52,298 bases of DNA from assembly GCA_021793015.1 (NCBI GenBank), contig JAJYTO010000004.1, positions 1 to 52,298 of the forward strand. Direction: 5' to 3'. The notes under the pieces were generated by a model that was given only the letters and a program-made list of their open reading frames with translations, ran no database searches and was not told the origin of the DNA. The translations under genes were made by a program, and so were the position numbers. This document shows positions 16,486 through 23,748 of the stretch, in pieces. The stretch's first letter is position 1. The number at the start of each line of letters is the position of its first letter. The stretch comes from Bacillota bacterium. GTDB taxonomy: Bacteria; Bacillota; Bacilli; Alicyclobacillales; SLC66.

Positions 16486-17178
16486 TTGAATATACTGGCG
16501 ATCGGCGGGCACGCGGGAGACATGGATTTGACGGCGGGAGCGGTGTTGGCGGAGCATGTGCTTCAGGGGCATTCCGTGACCATGCTGCATTTGACGCCCG
16601 GTGAAAAAGGCCACCCCCGGCTGTCGCCGGCCGAATATGGAGAGCAAAAGCGCGCGGAAGCACTGCGTTTTGCGGGGCACATCGGCGCCGCTGTCCGATT
16701 TTTAGACTATAAGGACGGTGAACTGCCGGTCGACGACGAGGTCAAGTATGCCGTGTGCGATGTCATTCGGGAAGTCAAGCCGAATGTCTTGATCACGCAC
16801 TGGAAGGAAAGTATGCACAAGGATCACGCAAATACGCACTTGATCGTTCAGGACGCACGGTTTTATGCAGGATTGAAGACCATCGAGCGGGCGCTGCCCG
16901 CGCACTGGGCGGGGCAATTATACTATGCGGACAATTGGGAAGATCCCTACGGCTATCATCCCGAAGTATTCGTAAGAGTGGGAGAAGAGGCATACCAGCG
17001 GTGGGTCGATGGGATGGCGGAATACGCGTATGCGCGGGGTGAGACGTCCAACTTTCCATTCATCGAGTACTACAAGGCGTTGACGGTCGTTCGGGGCGCC
17101 CCGAACGGATTCAAGCGCGCGCAAGCGTTCGCCGTTGCGCCCGGCGCGCTTGACAGGAAGCTGCATTCCTTCCAGTAG
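16486..17178 (+). CDS. PIG-L/LmbE-family deacetylase with altered metal motif
   Basis: This 230-residue protein resembles LmbE/PIG-L N-acetyl-sugar deacetylases: a Rossmann-like start (NILAIGGHAGDMDLTAG), HLTPGEKGHPR, a YGEQKRAEA helix, FLDYKDGEL and NVLITHWKESMHKDH with the C-terminal histidines. In the classical motif HPDD the first Asp is the catalytic base; here the corresponding HAGD has Gly in that place while His and the second Asp remain. It may be a subfamily with a shifted base or be inactive as a deacetylase. It starts with TTG (GGGAG 9 bases upstream) and closes the amino-sugar cluster. The likely substrate is a GlcNAc- or MurNAc-related sugar, by context only. Confidence 0.78.
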   Translation: MNILAIGGHAGDMDLTAGAVLAEHVLQGHSVTMLHLTPGEKGHPRLSPAEYGEQKRAEALRFAGHIGAAVRFLDYKDGELPVDDEVKYAVCDVIREVKPNVLITHWKESMHKDHANTHLIVQDARFYAGLKTIERALPAHWAGQLYYADNWEDPYGYHPEVFVRVGEEAYQRWVDGMAEYAYARGETSNFPFIEYYKALTVVRGAPNGFKRAQAFAVAPGALDRKLHSFQ

Positions 17179-17310
17179 CGTGAACGGGCGCGGCGCGGAT
17201 CACAGCATCGGGAGGAGAGTCATGCATCATGAGCATCGGGATAGATTCATTGGCAACTGAACGCCGCAATCCGCAGTCGGCGGAACTGGACAGTCTCTCC
17301 GCTCCGATCC

Positions 17311-17380
17311 GGGACTCCCGTCTTTCCTGCCCAAGCAGACGCGGCTCACGCCGCTGTAATCGCAGGAAGGACGGGAGCCT
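17311..17380 (-). repeat. Long-hairpin repeat, copy 4
   Basis: An almost perfect inverted repeat of about 18 bp (17313-17330 with 17362-17379) encloses a 31-base loop. On the minus strand the loop reads GATTACAGCGGCG, then GCCGCGTCTGC, resembling the GCGA-TTA-GCG and TGTCTG inner motif of the other copies. The arms differ completely from theirs. It sits in the gap between the deacetylase and the antitoxin-like gene; the rest of that 350-base gap shows nothing else. Confidence 0.55.
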
Positions 17381-17530
17381 CAGAGCAAACTGTTCAGCGT
17401 CCGGGAGAGCATGACTGGCGTCTCGATCGAATCTGAGGTTCATTGTATGCGTGTGGTATGTATGTCAGAGGTGTGACGCGTGCTATAATAAGGCACTAAT
17501 GCACACAGGAAATGATAGGGGGTGAAGATT

Positions 17531-17791
17531 GTGCAGTCCATTAAAACCATTGGGAATAACGGTCAAATATCGCTCGGAAAGGAATATGCGGGACGACTCG
17601 TAGTTGTTGACGAGATTGAGCCTGGCGTATGGGTGGTTAAGATGGGGGAATTTGTGCCCGATAGCGAGCGGTGGCTGTACAAACCGGACGTGAAGCAGGC
17701 TGTGGATGAAGCCTTGGAATGGACAAAACACAATCCACCAGTTGAGTCGAATCTCGATGATCTGGAAAGGCGAATTAGAGATGGACGATGA
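17531..17791 (+). CDS. AbrB-like antitoxin-type protein
   Basis: This 86-residue protein has an N-terminal half that resembles a swapped-hairpin (AbrB/SpoVT-like) DNA-binding fold: SIKTIGNNGQISLGKEYAG, then VVVDEIEPGVWVVKMGEFVP, and an acidic helical C-terminal half (WLYKPDVKQAVDEALEW). That layout is usual for antitoxins that bind DNA with one half and the toxin with the other. It starts with GTG at 17531, after GGGGGTG. Its end overlaps the next gene by 11 bases. The antitoxin role is inferred from pairing and fold. Confidence 0.6.
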   Translation: MQSIKTIGNNGQISLGKEYAGRLVVVDEIEPGVWVVKMGEFVPDSERWLYKPDVKQAVDEALEWTKHNPPVESNLDDLERRIRDGR

Positions 17792-18092
17792 TGTGTCTCT
17801 GCGTCTGGATCTCAATAACCCCGCATTTCAACGCGGGCTTCTTGGCCCGCAAAAAGCAGAGCAACTCGCGATTTTAGGAACGCTGCGAAAATTGTCGGAA
17901 ATGACATGGAACCAGGTGTATCGTGACACGGGCCTACGGTGGGAGGTCATTCACTCACGGTCCGGTCCGAATGGAGCACGGGTATATAGTTTTAGAATCG
18001 TACGCGGGTTTCGCGCGTTGGCTTATCGTGATGAACAGTGGATGCGGATTCTGTCGCTGCACGCCGACCATAACTCGGCATATGGGTCATAG
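17781..18092 (+). CDS. RelE/ParE-like toxin candidate
   Basis: This 103-residue protein starts at an ATG inside the end of the antitoxin-like gene (overlap ATGGACGATGA), so the two are coupled. Its second half, VYSFRIVRGFRALAYRDEQW then MRILSLHADHNSAYG, resembles the basic beta-sheet end of RelE/ParE-superfamily proteins. The first half is helical (LLGPQKAEQLAILGTLRKLS). Size, gene order and overlap fit a type II toxin-antitoxin module; the exact family and whether it cuts mRNA are not determinable from sequence. Confidence 0.6.
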   Translation: MDDDVSLRLDLNNPAFQRGLLGPQKAEQLAILGTLRKLSEMTWNQVYRDTGLRWEVIHSRSGPNGARVYSFRIVRGFRALAYRDEQWMRILSLHADHNSAYGS

Positions 18093-18240
18093 AACACATT
18101 GCTAAGGCTGGGAGCTTTACGCATCCTATACAGCCATGATCAATGTGCGCAGGCTGCAGCGAAGTGACACAGGATCTCTTCATTGCCTGCGCGACGCGAA
18201 GTGTGCTAGTCTTGCCGTGGGGGGCATTGTTGACCCAAAA

Positions 18241-18284
18241 GCCGCCGCGAGCCCCTGGCTAAAGCCTTTGGGGAGCGGTTCAGC
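18241..18284 (+). mobile_element. IS200/IS605-like end hairpin relic
   Basis: The sequence around GAGCCCCTGGCTAAAGCC and GGGGAGCGGTTCA has the look of the right-end hairpin of IS200/IS605 elements, which doubles as the 3' end of the TnpB guide RNA. No transposase or TnpB frame is present nearby, so it would be a relic or a non-autonomous end. The rest of 18093-18240 shows no convincing gene. Confidence 0.4.
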
Positions 18285-18300
18285 CGCACAATTTTATAAA

Positions 18301-18579
18301 GCCTGTTCAAAAAGGGGGCAGGTAAGACCCGCGCAGTGCAAGGAAGCGAGCCAAGAATGCGGACCGAGCGTACGTTTTGGGTACGTGAGGGAGCATTCCA
18401 GGGGAGCAGTGATAAAGTCCTCGATGCAGGCGCAGTGATTCCAGATATAGCGTCCGAGGCTTTAGTCGGACGCTATATGCACCGCTTCGCGCCTGCCCTA
18501 ATTTGGGTTATCACTGCTCCCCTTGGCGCTGACGCGGTAATGCGCCGGGGAGTTCTGACCCCTTTTTGAACAACCTCTT
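18301..18579. repeat. Palindromic MITE/PATE-like element
   Basis: The element is bounded by inverted termini (GCCTGTTCAAAAAGGGGGCAG on the left, the complement of a similar GTTCAAAAAGGGGTCAG on the right). Inside are nested inverted repeats: CCAGGGGAGCAGTGATAA with TTATCACTGCTCCCC, GGCGCAGTG-type arms, and a central hairpin with arms ATAGCGTCCGA/TCGGACGCTAT. It has no ORF. It ends four bases before the cobalamin riboswitch, and its right end is repeated at 13118-13176. Confidence 0.7.
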
Positions 18580-18582
18580 ATA

Positions 18583-18745
18583 GCTTCGGAAAAGGTGTTC
18601 ACTCTCGGGTGAACTCAATAGGGAAATCGGTGAAAATCCGATGCGGTCCCGCCACTGTAAAGGTGAGCCTCGATTCGACACCACTGAGCGCGTCTGCTTG
18701 GGAAGGGAATGGGAGGCGTTGAACCTGAGCCAGGAGACCTGCCTT
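18583..18745 (+). promoter_or_regulatory. Cobalamin (AdoCbl) riboswitch
   Basis: Conserved pieces appear in order: AGGTGTTCACTC, AATAGGGAAATCGGTG with AATCCGATGCGGTCCCGCCACTGT, and the B12 box region GAGCCAGGAGACCTGCC. These define the adenosylcobalamin aptamer. It is followed about 65 bases later by an intrinsic terminator and then cobQ, so it should reduce transcription of the cob operon when cobalamin is abundant. Confidence 0.95.
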
Positions 18746-18810
18746 TTTGGAACACCACTGTAACCTACGGTCGATAGGGAGGTGTTTGCGGACGAATCGT
18801 GTTCGTTTGC

Positions 18811-18848
18811 AGGCACTCCACCGTGTTGGTGGGAGTGCCCTTGTTTTT
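18811..18848 (+). terminator. Riboswitch-controlled intrinsic terminator
   Basis: GGCACTCC pairs with GGAGTGCC around an ACCGTGTTGGT loop, followed by a T-rich run (CTTGTTTTTC). Its position between the aptamer and cobQ marks it as the expression platform. Confidence 0.85.
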
Positions 18849-18956
18849 CTCGGTTGCGGTCATCGTCTTCATGATCAAATGGACGGCAAGAGGTGCGGGC
18901 GCGCAGCGTTCCGGGAGATCGCATGGCAAGTCAGCACATCCTGGAGTGAACCGTAG

Positions 18957-20558
18957 ATGGCCAGAAGTCTCATGTTTGTCGGAACCGCCTCGAATGTCGG
19001 CAAGAGTGTGATCTGCACTGCCATGTGTCGCATTCTGCACAGAGATGGGCATCGCGTGGCGCCCTTCAAATCGCAGAATATGTCTCTCAACTCGGCGGTT
19101 ACGCCGTCCGGGCGCGAGATTGGCAGGGCGCAGGCCGTTCAGGCGGAGGCGTGCGGGATTCTGCCCAATGAGCACATGAACCCCGTGCTGCTCAAGCCGA
19201 TTGGAGGGTCGCGTTCACAGGTCATCGTTCAGGGACGCGTTCACGATACACGCTCGGCCCGCGATTACTTTTTCGACCGCAAGGAAGAAATTTGGGAAGC
19301 GGTGCTGGAGAGCTACAGATTTCTCGCGCAGCGGTACGATGTCATTGTGATCGAAGGCGCCGGCAGTCCCGTGGAAATGAATCTGAAGTCGCAGGAGATC
19401 GCGAATATGCGCACCGCCGAAATGGCCGATGCATCCGTCATCCTCGTGGCCGACATCGACCGGGGCGGAGTCTTTGCCTCTGTTGTGGGAACGCTGCAAC
19501 TTCTTGAACCGCATGAACGCGCGCGGGTCAAAGGCGTCATTGTCAACAAGTTTCGCGGCGATCCTGGCCTGTTTGAGGAGGGCCGCAGGATGCTCGGGGA
19601 GTATGCGGGCGTTCCCGTGCTTGGAGTCATTCCCTATATACGCGATCTCGGCATTGATGAAGAGGACTCCGTGGGTCTCGCAGCGGAGCGCTATCGGGGA
19701 TCCAGCCGTTCCGTTGCGGACCAGGATCTGTCGATGGACCGCCGCGTGGACGACCACACGAATGACCGCACGCATGACCGCACGAACGGCCCTGCAGGCG
19801 CTGACTTCCTGCGCATCGCGATTGTGGACGTGCCGCACATCGCCAATTTCACAGATTTCGACCCTCTTTTTCTGGAGCCTTGCGTGCAGGCTTATTTCTG
19901 CCGTAAACCGGAAGATATGCGCGGAGCCGACGCCGTGATTCTCCCCGGCACCAAGAGCACCATGGGTGATCTGGAATGGCTTTGGACCGGAGGGTGGGCG
20001 GCTGTGCTGCGTGAAGCCCAGGCGTGTGGCGTGTGGCTGTTTGGCATCTGCGGGGGGTACCAGATGCTAGGCGCACGCGTGTGCGATCCGTATCTTCAGG
20101 AATCGGACGCGGCGGTCGAATATCCTGGACTGGGACTGCTGGACGGCGTCACCACGCTGTTTCCGGAGAAAGTTACGGTGTTGGTGGACGGTGAGCTCAG
20201 CGAAGATTTTCTGGGTATCGCAGTACATGGATACGAGATTCATATGGGCCGCACAGTGCATGGCGATGCGCGACGGCCGTTTGCGCAGACGCGCAGTCTG
20301 TCTGCCGAAGGAGGACAGATGGAGGGCGCCGTCTCGGCTGACGGTCGGACGATTGGCACGTATCTGCATGGGATCTTCCACAATGATGTATTTCGCACGG
20401 CATGGCTCAATCGTATCCGCAGTGAGCGGGGCCTGCCCGAACAGGAAGTGTCCGTTCGGGTTCAGGAGACGCGGGATGCAGCCTACGATCGACTGGAGAC
20501 CGTGATGCGCGAGCATCTTGATCCAGAATATATCTATCGACAGTGTCTCAGACAATAG
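18957..20558 (+). CDS. cobQ: Cobyric acid synthase
   Basis: Glutamine- and ATP-dependent amidation of adenosylcobyrinate a,c-diamide at four side chains gives cobyric acid. The 533-residue protein has an N-terminal dethiobiotin-synthetase-like ATPase (LMFVGTASNVGKS P-loop, FKSQNMSLNS, GAGSPVEMNL, DIDRGGVFAS) and a C-terminal class I amidotransferase domain with the nucleophile Cys in LFGICGGYQMLG and the catalytic His in GYEIHMGRT. Between the domains (about residues 245-285) is a low-complexity insert rich in DRTHDRTN units. It is the first gene after the cobalamin riboswitch. Confidence 0.96.
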   Translation: MARSLMFVGTASNVGKSVICTAMCRILHRDGHRVAPFKSQNMSLNSAVTPSGREIGRAQAVQAEACGILPNEHMNPVLLKPIGGSRSQVIVQGRVHDTRSARDYFFDRKEEIWEAVLESYRFLAQRYDVIVIEGAGSPVEMNLKSQEIANMRTAEMADASVILVADIDRGGVFASVVGTLQLLEPHERARVKGVIVNKFRGDPGLFEEGRRMLGEYAGVPVLGVIPYIRDLGIDEEDSVGLAAERYRGSSRSVADQDLSMDRRVDDHTNDRTHDRTNGPAGADFLRIAIVDVPHIANFTDFDPLFLEPCVQAYFCRKPEDMRGADAVILPGTKSTMGDLEWLWTGGWAAVLREAQACGVWLFGICGGYQMLGARVCDPYLQESDAAVEYPGLGLLDGVTTLFPEKVTVLVDGELSEDFLGIAVHGYEIHMGRTVHGDARRPFAQTRSLSAEGGQMEGAVSADGRTIGTYLHGIFHNDVFRTAWLNRIRSERGLPEQEVSVRVQETRDAAYDRLETVMREHLDPEYIYRQCLRQ

Positions 20559-20686
20559 AACCGCGTGGTTGGCGAATCGCAAATCGCAGTCGCTGCACGC
20601 GTGGCCGGCTGGGTCGAGGCGCCGGCCATACGCCAGGGCGGGCTTGTCCGAACATACAGCACAGCGCAATAAGGGGAGGAATCGCT

Positions 20687-21253
20687 ATGCGGATCTACAC
20701 TCGCGGCGGTGATCAGGGAAAGACGGGATTGATTGGCGGCGTACGGCGCTACAAGGATGATGCAAGAGTGGAAGCCTACGGGTCGGTTGACGAGGCAGGC
20801 GCTTTCATCGGTCTCGCCGTTAGCCAGCTCGATGCAGGTCGGGACGCGGACATCATGGATCTGCTCATTGCGGCGCAGCAGCGTTTGTGGGATGTGGGCG
20901 CCGATCTGGCCGCCGCGAACCCTGAGAACTACGCATACAGAACGCCCGCCGATGCGGCGGCGGAATTGGAGCCGCACATCGACCGCTATAATGAAGAATC
21001 CGAACAGGTCACGAAATTTGTGCTGCGCGGCGGCGTGCAGCCGTCCGCCGGCCTGCACGCCGCCTGCACGGTGGTGCGCCGGGCGGAACGGCGTGTGGTC
21101 AGCCTGATGCAGCAGGAGTCCATTCATCCGCCGACTCTCCAGTATCTCAACCGACTGTCCGACCTCCTGTTCGTGTTGGCGCGGACGGTCAACGCGAGAG
21201 CCAACAAGAGCGATATTGTCTATCAGAACAGTACGGACGTGTTTCGCAATTGA
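20687..21253 (+). CDS. Cob(I)alamin adenosyltransferase, PduO type
   Basis: Transfers adenosine from ATP to reduced corrinoid to make the adenosyl form. The 188-residue protein shows the PduO signature: MRIYTRGGDQGKTGLIGG at the start (ATP binding), RVEAYGSVDEAGAFIGLA, and the C-terminal VVRRAERRVVSL, LQYLNRLSDLLFVLAR with the conserved Arg and Asp of the active site. Start ATG has AAGGGGAGG upstream. A 128-base gap with one GC-rich hairpin (around 20602-20636, no T-run) separates it from cobQ. Its stop overlaps a TTG-starting extension of the next gene. Confidence 0.94.
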   Translation: MRIYTRGGDQGKTGLIGGVRRYKDDARVEAYGSVDEAGAFIGLAVSQLDAGRDADIMDLLIAAQQRLWDVGADLAAANPENYAYRTPADAAAELEPHIDRYNEESEQVTKFVLRGGVQPSAGLHAACTVVRRAERRVVSLMQQESIHPPTLQYLNRLSDLLFVLARTVNARANKSDIVYQNSTDVFRN

Positions 21254-21270
21254 CGGGGGACCATGCCAGC

Positions 21271-23091
21271 ATGCAGCGCTGCGCGGAGCGGCTGGCCAAC
21301 CTGACCGTGCCGCTTGGGGGATTGGGGCAACTGGAGGATGTTCTCATCCGGTTGGCGGGGATGTCGGGCCGCGTGATACCCGCGGTGCAAAAACCGGCTA
21401 TGTTGATCTTTGCGGCTGATCATGGTGTGAGCGCGGAGGGAGTGTCCGCCTACGATCGTGAGGTCACCGAACAGATGGCGGTCAATGTCTGCATGGGAAG
21501 CGCCGTGAGCAGTGTGCTGGCCCGTCGTCTACAGGTGCCCCTGCAGTTGATCGATGTGGGGGTGGCCTCGCCTGTCAGACATCCGTACGCCATCGTGCGA
21601 AAAGTAATGGCCGGCACCAACAATATGGCCCATGGGCCGGCCATGTCGAGAGAGCAGGCGAAGCAGGCTGCGGCCATTGGCGCGGAGGGTGCCGCGCTCC
21701 AGATACGCGATGGTTGTGACATGATCTTGATCGGCGAACTGGGGATTGGCAATACCACAGTGGCTGCTGCGATGGCGTGCGCCATGCTGGGGCTCACCCC
21801 CGACGAGGCTGTGGGCGCGGGCGCGGGTGTGTCGGAGCAGGGGATTCTGAACAAACGTGCGATCGTATCGCGAATCCTGCGCGTTCACGGGGCCTCCACA
21901 GAAGATCCGTGGGATCTGATGGCGGCCATGGGAGGTCTGGAGATCGCCGCGCTGGCGGGGGCCATAGGGGAGGCTGCGACGGCCGGCGTTCCGGTTCTTC
22001 TGGATGGAGTGACGACGACGGTCGCGGCCGTTTGGGCGCATCGTCTCAATCCGGACATCCGTCATGTCCTGGTTGCCTCCCATCTGTCTCCCGAACCTGC
22101 TCATTCCCGTCTGCTTGACCATCTCGGCCTGTCGCCGCTCATCTCTCTGGGACTGCGAATCGGGGAGGGCGCCGGAGGACTCTTTGCATTGCCGCTCATT
22201 CAAAACGCATGTCGCGTGCTGGCGGAGACGGCTACATTTGCGGATGCGCGGGTGGCGAATCCGCATCAGACTGGCGAAGGGCTCGCGAACCCTGACGAAA
22301 GGCCCTCGAACCTTGGCGAAGGCGGCATGCATGAGGACGTGCAAGAAGGCATGCATGAAGGCACGCAAGAAGGCATGCATGAAGACGGCGGTTCTGCCGC
22401 AGGGAAGCGGCCAGTCGCATCTGATTTTACGGTTCAGGAGCGGGACGCGGTATACAAGACCATTGCCGCCAGGCGGGATATGCGCGTGTTTTTGCCTGAT
22501 CCGCTGCCAGAGGATGTGATCGCCCGGATTTTCTGGGCGGCGCATCACGCTCCGTCGGTCGGGTATATGCAGCCATGGAATTTCATAGCGGTGACCGACA
22601 GGGCTATTCTGCAGCGGCTGCAGGAAGTCGTGGAGAGAGAGCGGGTGCGCGCCTCCGACAACTATAAAGAGTTGCGGCAGGCTTACTATCTGCGGCTGAA
22701 AATCGAAGGCATCGCGCAGGCGCCGCTGACGGTCTGCGTCACCAACGATTCCTCGCGCGGAGGTCCGCACGTCCTGGGGCGCAACACGATTCCGGAGACT
22801 GATCTCATGTCCACCGCCTGCGCCATTGAAAATATGTGGCTGGCGGCGCGAGCGGAAGGGATAGGCATGGGATGGGTCAGTTTTTATCGCAAAGAGGATG
22901 TCAGAAGGATTTTATCCATACCGGATGAGGTGGACCCGATCGCTCTCCTGACCTTTGGATTTACGCCCCATTTTCCGGACATTCCCGTTCTGGAGCGTAT
23001 TGGATGGGGTCAGCGGCTGGATTTGGAGGAATTGGTGTTTGACAATACATGGGGAACGGTTCGCCAGACGTCCGGCGGCAGTCACGGGTAA
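21271..23091 (+). CDS. cobT-bluB: CobT-BluB fusion: phosphoribosyltransferase and DMB synthase
   Basis: This 606-residue bifunctional protein makes the lower ligand of B12. Residues about 1-335 are CobT (nicotinate-nucleotide:dimethylbenzimidazole phosphoribosyltransferase): IFAADHGVSAEGVSAYD, IGELGIGNTTVAAA, MGGLEIAALAG and the catalytic Glu in RIGEGAGG. Residues about 385-606 are BluB, the oxygen-dependent flavin-destroying enzyme that makes 5,6-dimethylbenzimidazole from FMN: RRDMRVFLPDPLPEDVI, HHAPSVGYMQPWNF and EGIGMGWVSFY. The linker is a run of GMHEGTQE-like repeats. The two domains are usually separate proteins; here product and consumer are joined. The start at 21271 has GGGGGA about 10 bases upstream; a TTG at 21250 is possible. 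Confidence 0.93.
   Translation: MQRCAERLANLTVPLGGLGQLEDVLIRLAGMSGRVIPAVQKPAMLIFAADHGVSAEGVSAYDREVTEQMAVNVCMGSAVSSVLARRLQVPLQLIDVGVASPVRHPYAIVRKVMAGTNNMAHGPAMSREQAKQAAAIGAEGAALQIRDGCDMILIGELGIGNTTVAAAMACAMLGLTPDEAVGAGAGVSEQGILNKRAIVSRILRVHGASTEDPWDLMAAMGGLEIAALAGAIGEAATAGVPVLLDGVTTTVAAVWAHRLNPDIRHVLVASHLSPEPAHSRLLDHLGLSPLISLGLRIGEGAGGLFALPLIQNACRVLAETATFADARVANPHQTGEGLANPDERPSNLGEGGMHEDVQEGMHEGTQEGMHEDGGSAAGKRPVASDFTVQERDAVYKTIAARRDMRVFLPDPLPEDVIARIFWAAHHAPSVGYMQPWNFIAVTDRAILQRLQEVVERERVRASDNYKELRQAYYLRLKIEGIAQAPLTVCVTNDSSRGGPHVLGRNTIPETDLMSTACAIENMWLAARAEGIGMGWVSFYRKEDVRRILSIPDEVDPIALLTFGFTPHFPDIPVLERIGWGQRLDLEELVFDNTWGTVRQTSGGSHG
22320..22390 (+). repeat. Tandem repeat in the CobT-BluB linker
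   Basis: About three copies of a 24-bp unit containing GAAGGCATGCATGAAGG encode the GMHE-type linker. Upstream, GGCGAAGG and CTCGAACC pieces form a second, more degenerate set. Confidence 0.75.
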
Positions 23092-23202
23092 ATGCTGCGC
23101 TGTCACAAGGTTGCGGACTCCGCGTGGAAGTCCTGCGAAGGATGCATCAGGGGGATGCATCGCAGGGATGTGAACAGCCGCAAAATGGAGGGATTCTGCT
23201 TT

Positions 23203-23748
23203 ATGGCGGTGGCGTTTGTATTTGGCGGCGCGCGCAGCGGCAAGAGTGCGATCGCAGAGCGATTGGCCGCATCGAAACAAGAGGGGCGGGCCGATTCGGT
23301 GCTGTATATAGCCACGGCCCAGGCCAGCGACGGGGAGATGGCCGAGCGCATCCGGAGGCATCAAGCCGCCCGGCCCCGTGATTGGCTGACCGTGGAGGAA
23401 CCTTTGCAGGTGGCCGGCGAGGTGCGAAAGCACGCAGATGTTCCGGTGATCCTCATCGATTGCCTGTCCCTGCTCGTCAACAATTGGATGTTTTTGGAGC
23501 GCTGCGATGGGGCGGGATTTGAATATAGAAAACAGGAATTGATCGCGGCTCTGCAGGATTTTCACGGACTGGCCGTCTGCGTCAGCAATGAAGTCGGTCA
23601 GGGCATCGTGCCCGCCGACGCAGCCACGCGGCAGTACAGGGATTGGCTGGGCTGGCTCAATCAGGCGGTCGCCGCCGTCGCCGACCCTGTCTACTGGGTT
23701 GCGGCGGGCATCCCCGTAGACGTGCGCTCGTTCGAGGCGCAGCTGTGA
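23203..23748 (+). CDS. cobU: Adenosylcobinamide kinase / adenosylcobinamide-phosphate guanylyltransferase
   Basis: Phosphorylates adenosylcobinamide and adds GMP to give AdoCbi-GDP. The 181-residue protein has the P-loop FVFGGARSGKSAIAERLA, the conserved YIATAQASDGEMAERIRRHQ (including the guanylylated-histidine region), VILIDCLSLLVNNWM and VSNEVGQGIVPADAATRQYRD, all CobU hallmarks. The frame is open from 23092, right after the previous stop, but the start at 23203 with GGAGGG upstream gives normal length. The 111 bases before it hold no other gene. The stop overlaps the start of cbiB (GTGA). Confidence 0.95.
   Translation: MAVAFVFGGARSGKSAIAERLAASKQEGRADSVLYIATAQASDGEMAERIRRHQAARPRDWLTVEEPLQVAGEVRKHADVPVILIDCLSLLVNNWMFLERCDGAGFEYRKQELIAALQDFHGLAVCVSNEVGQGIVPADAATRQYRDWLGWLNQAVAAVADPVYWVAAGIPVDVRSFEAQL

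Noticed and set aside
21529-22770. 413-codon open frame antisense to cobT-bluB
   Set aside because: A shadow of the sense gene; low-complexity Arg/His content and no recognisable motif.
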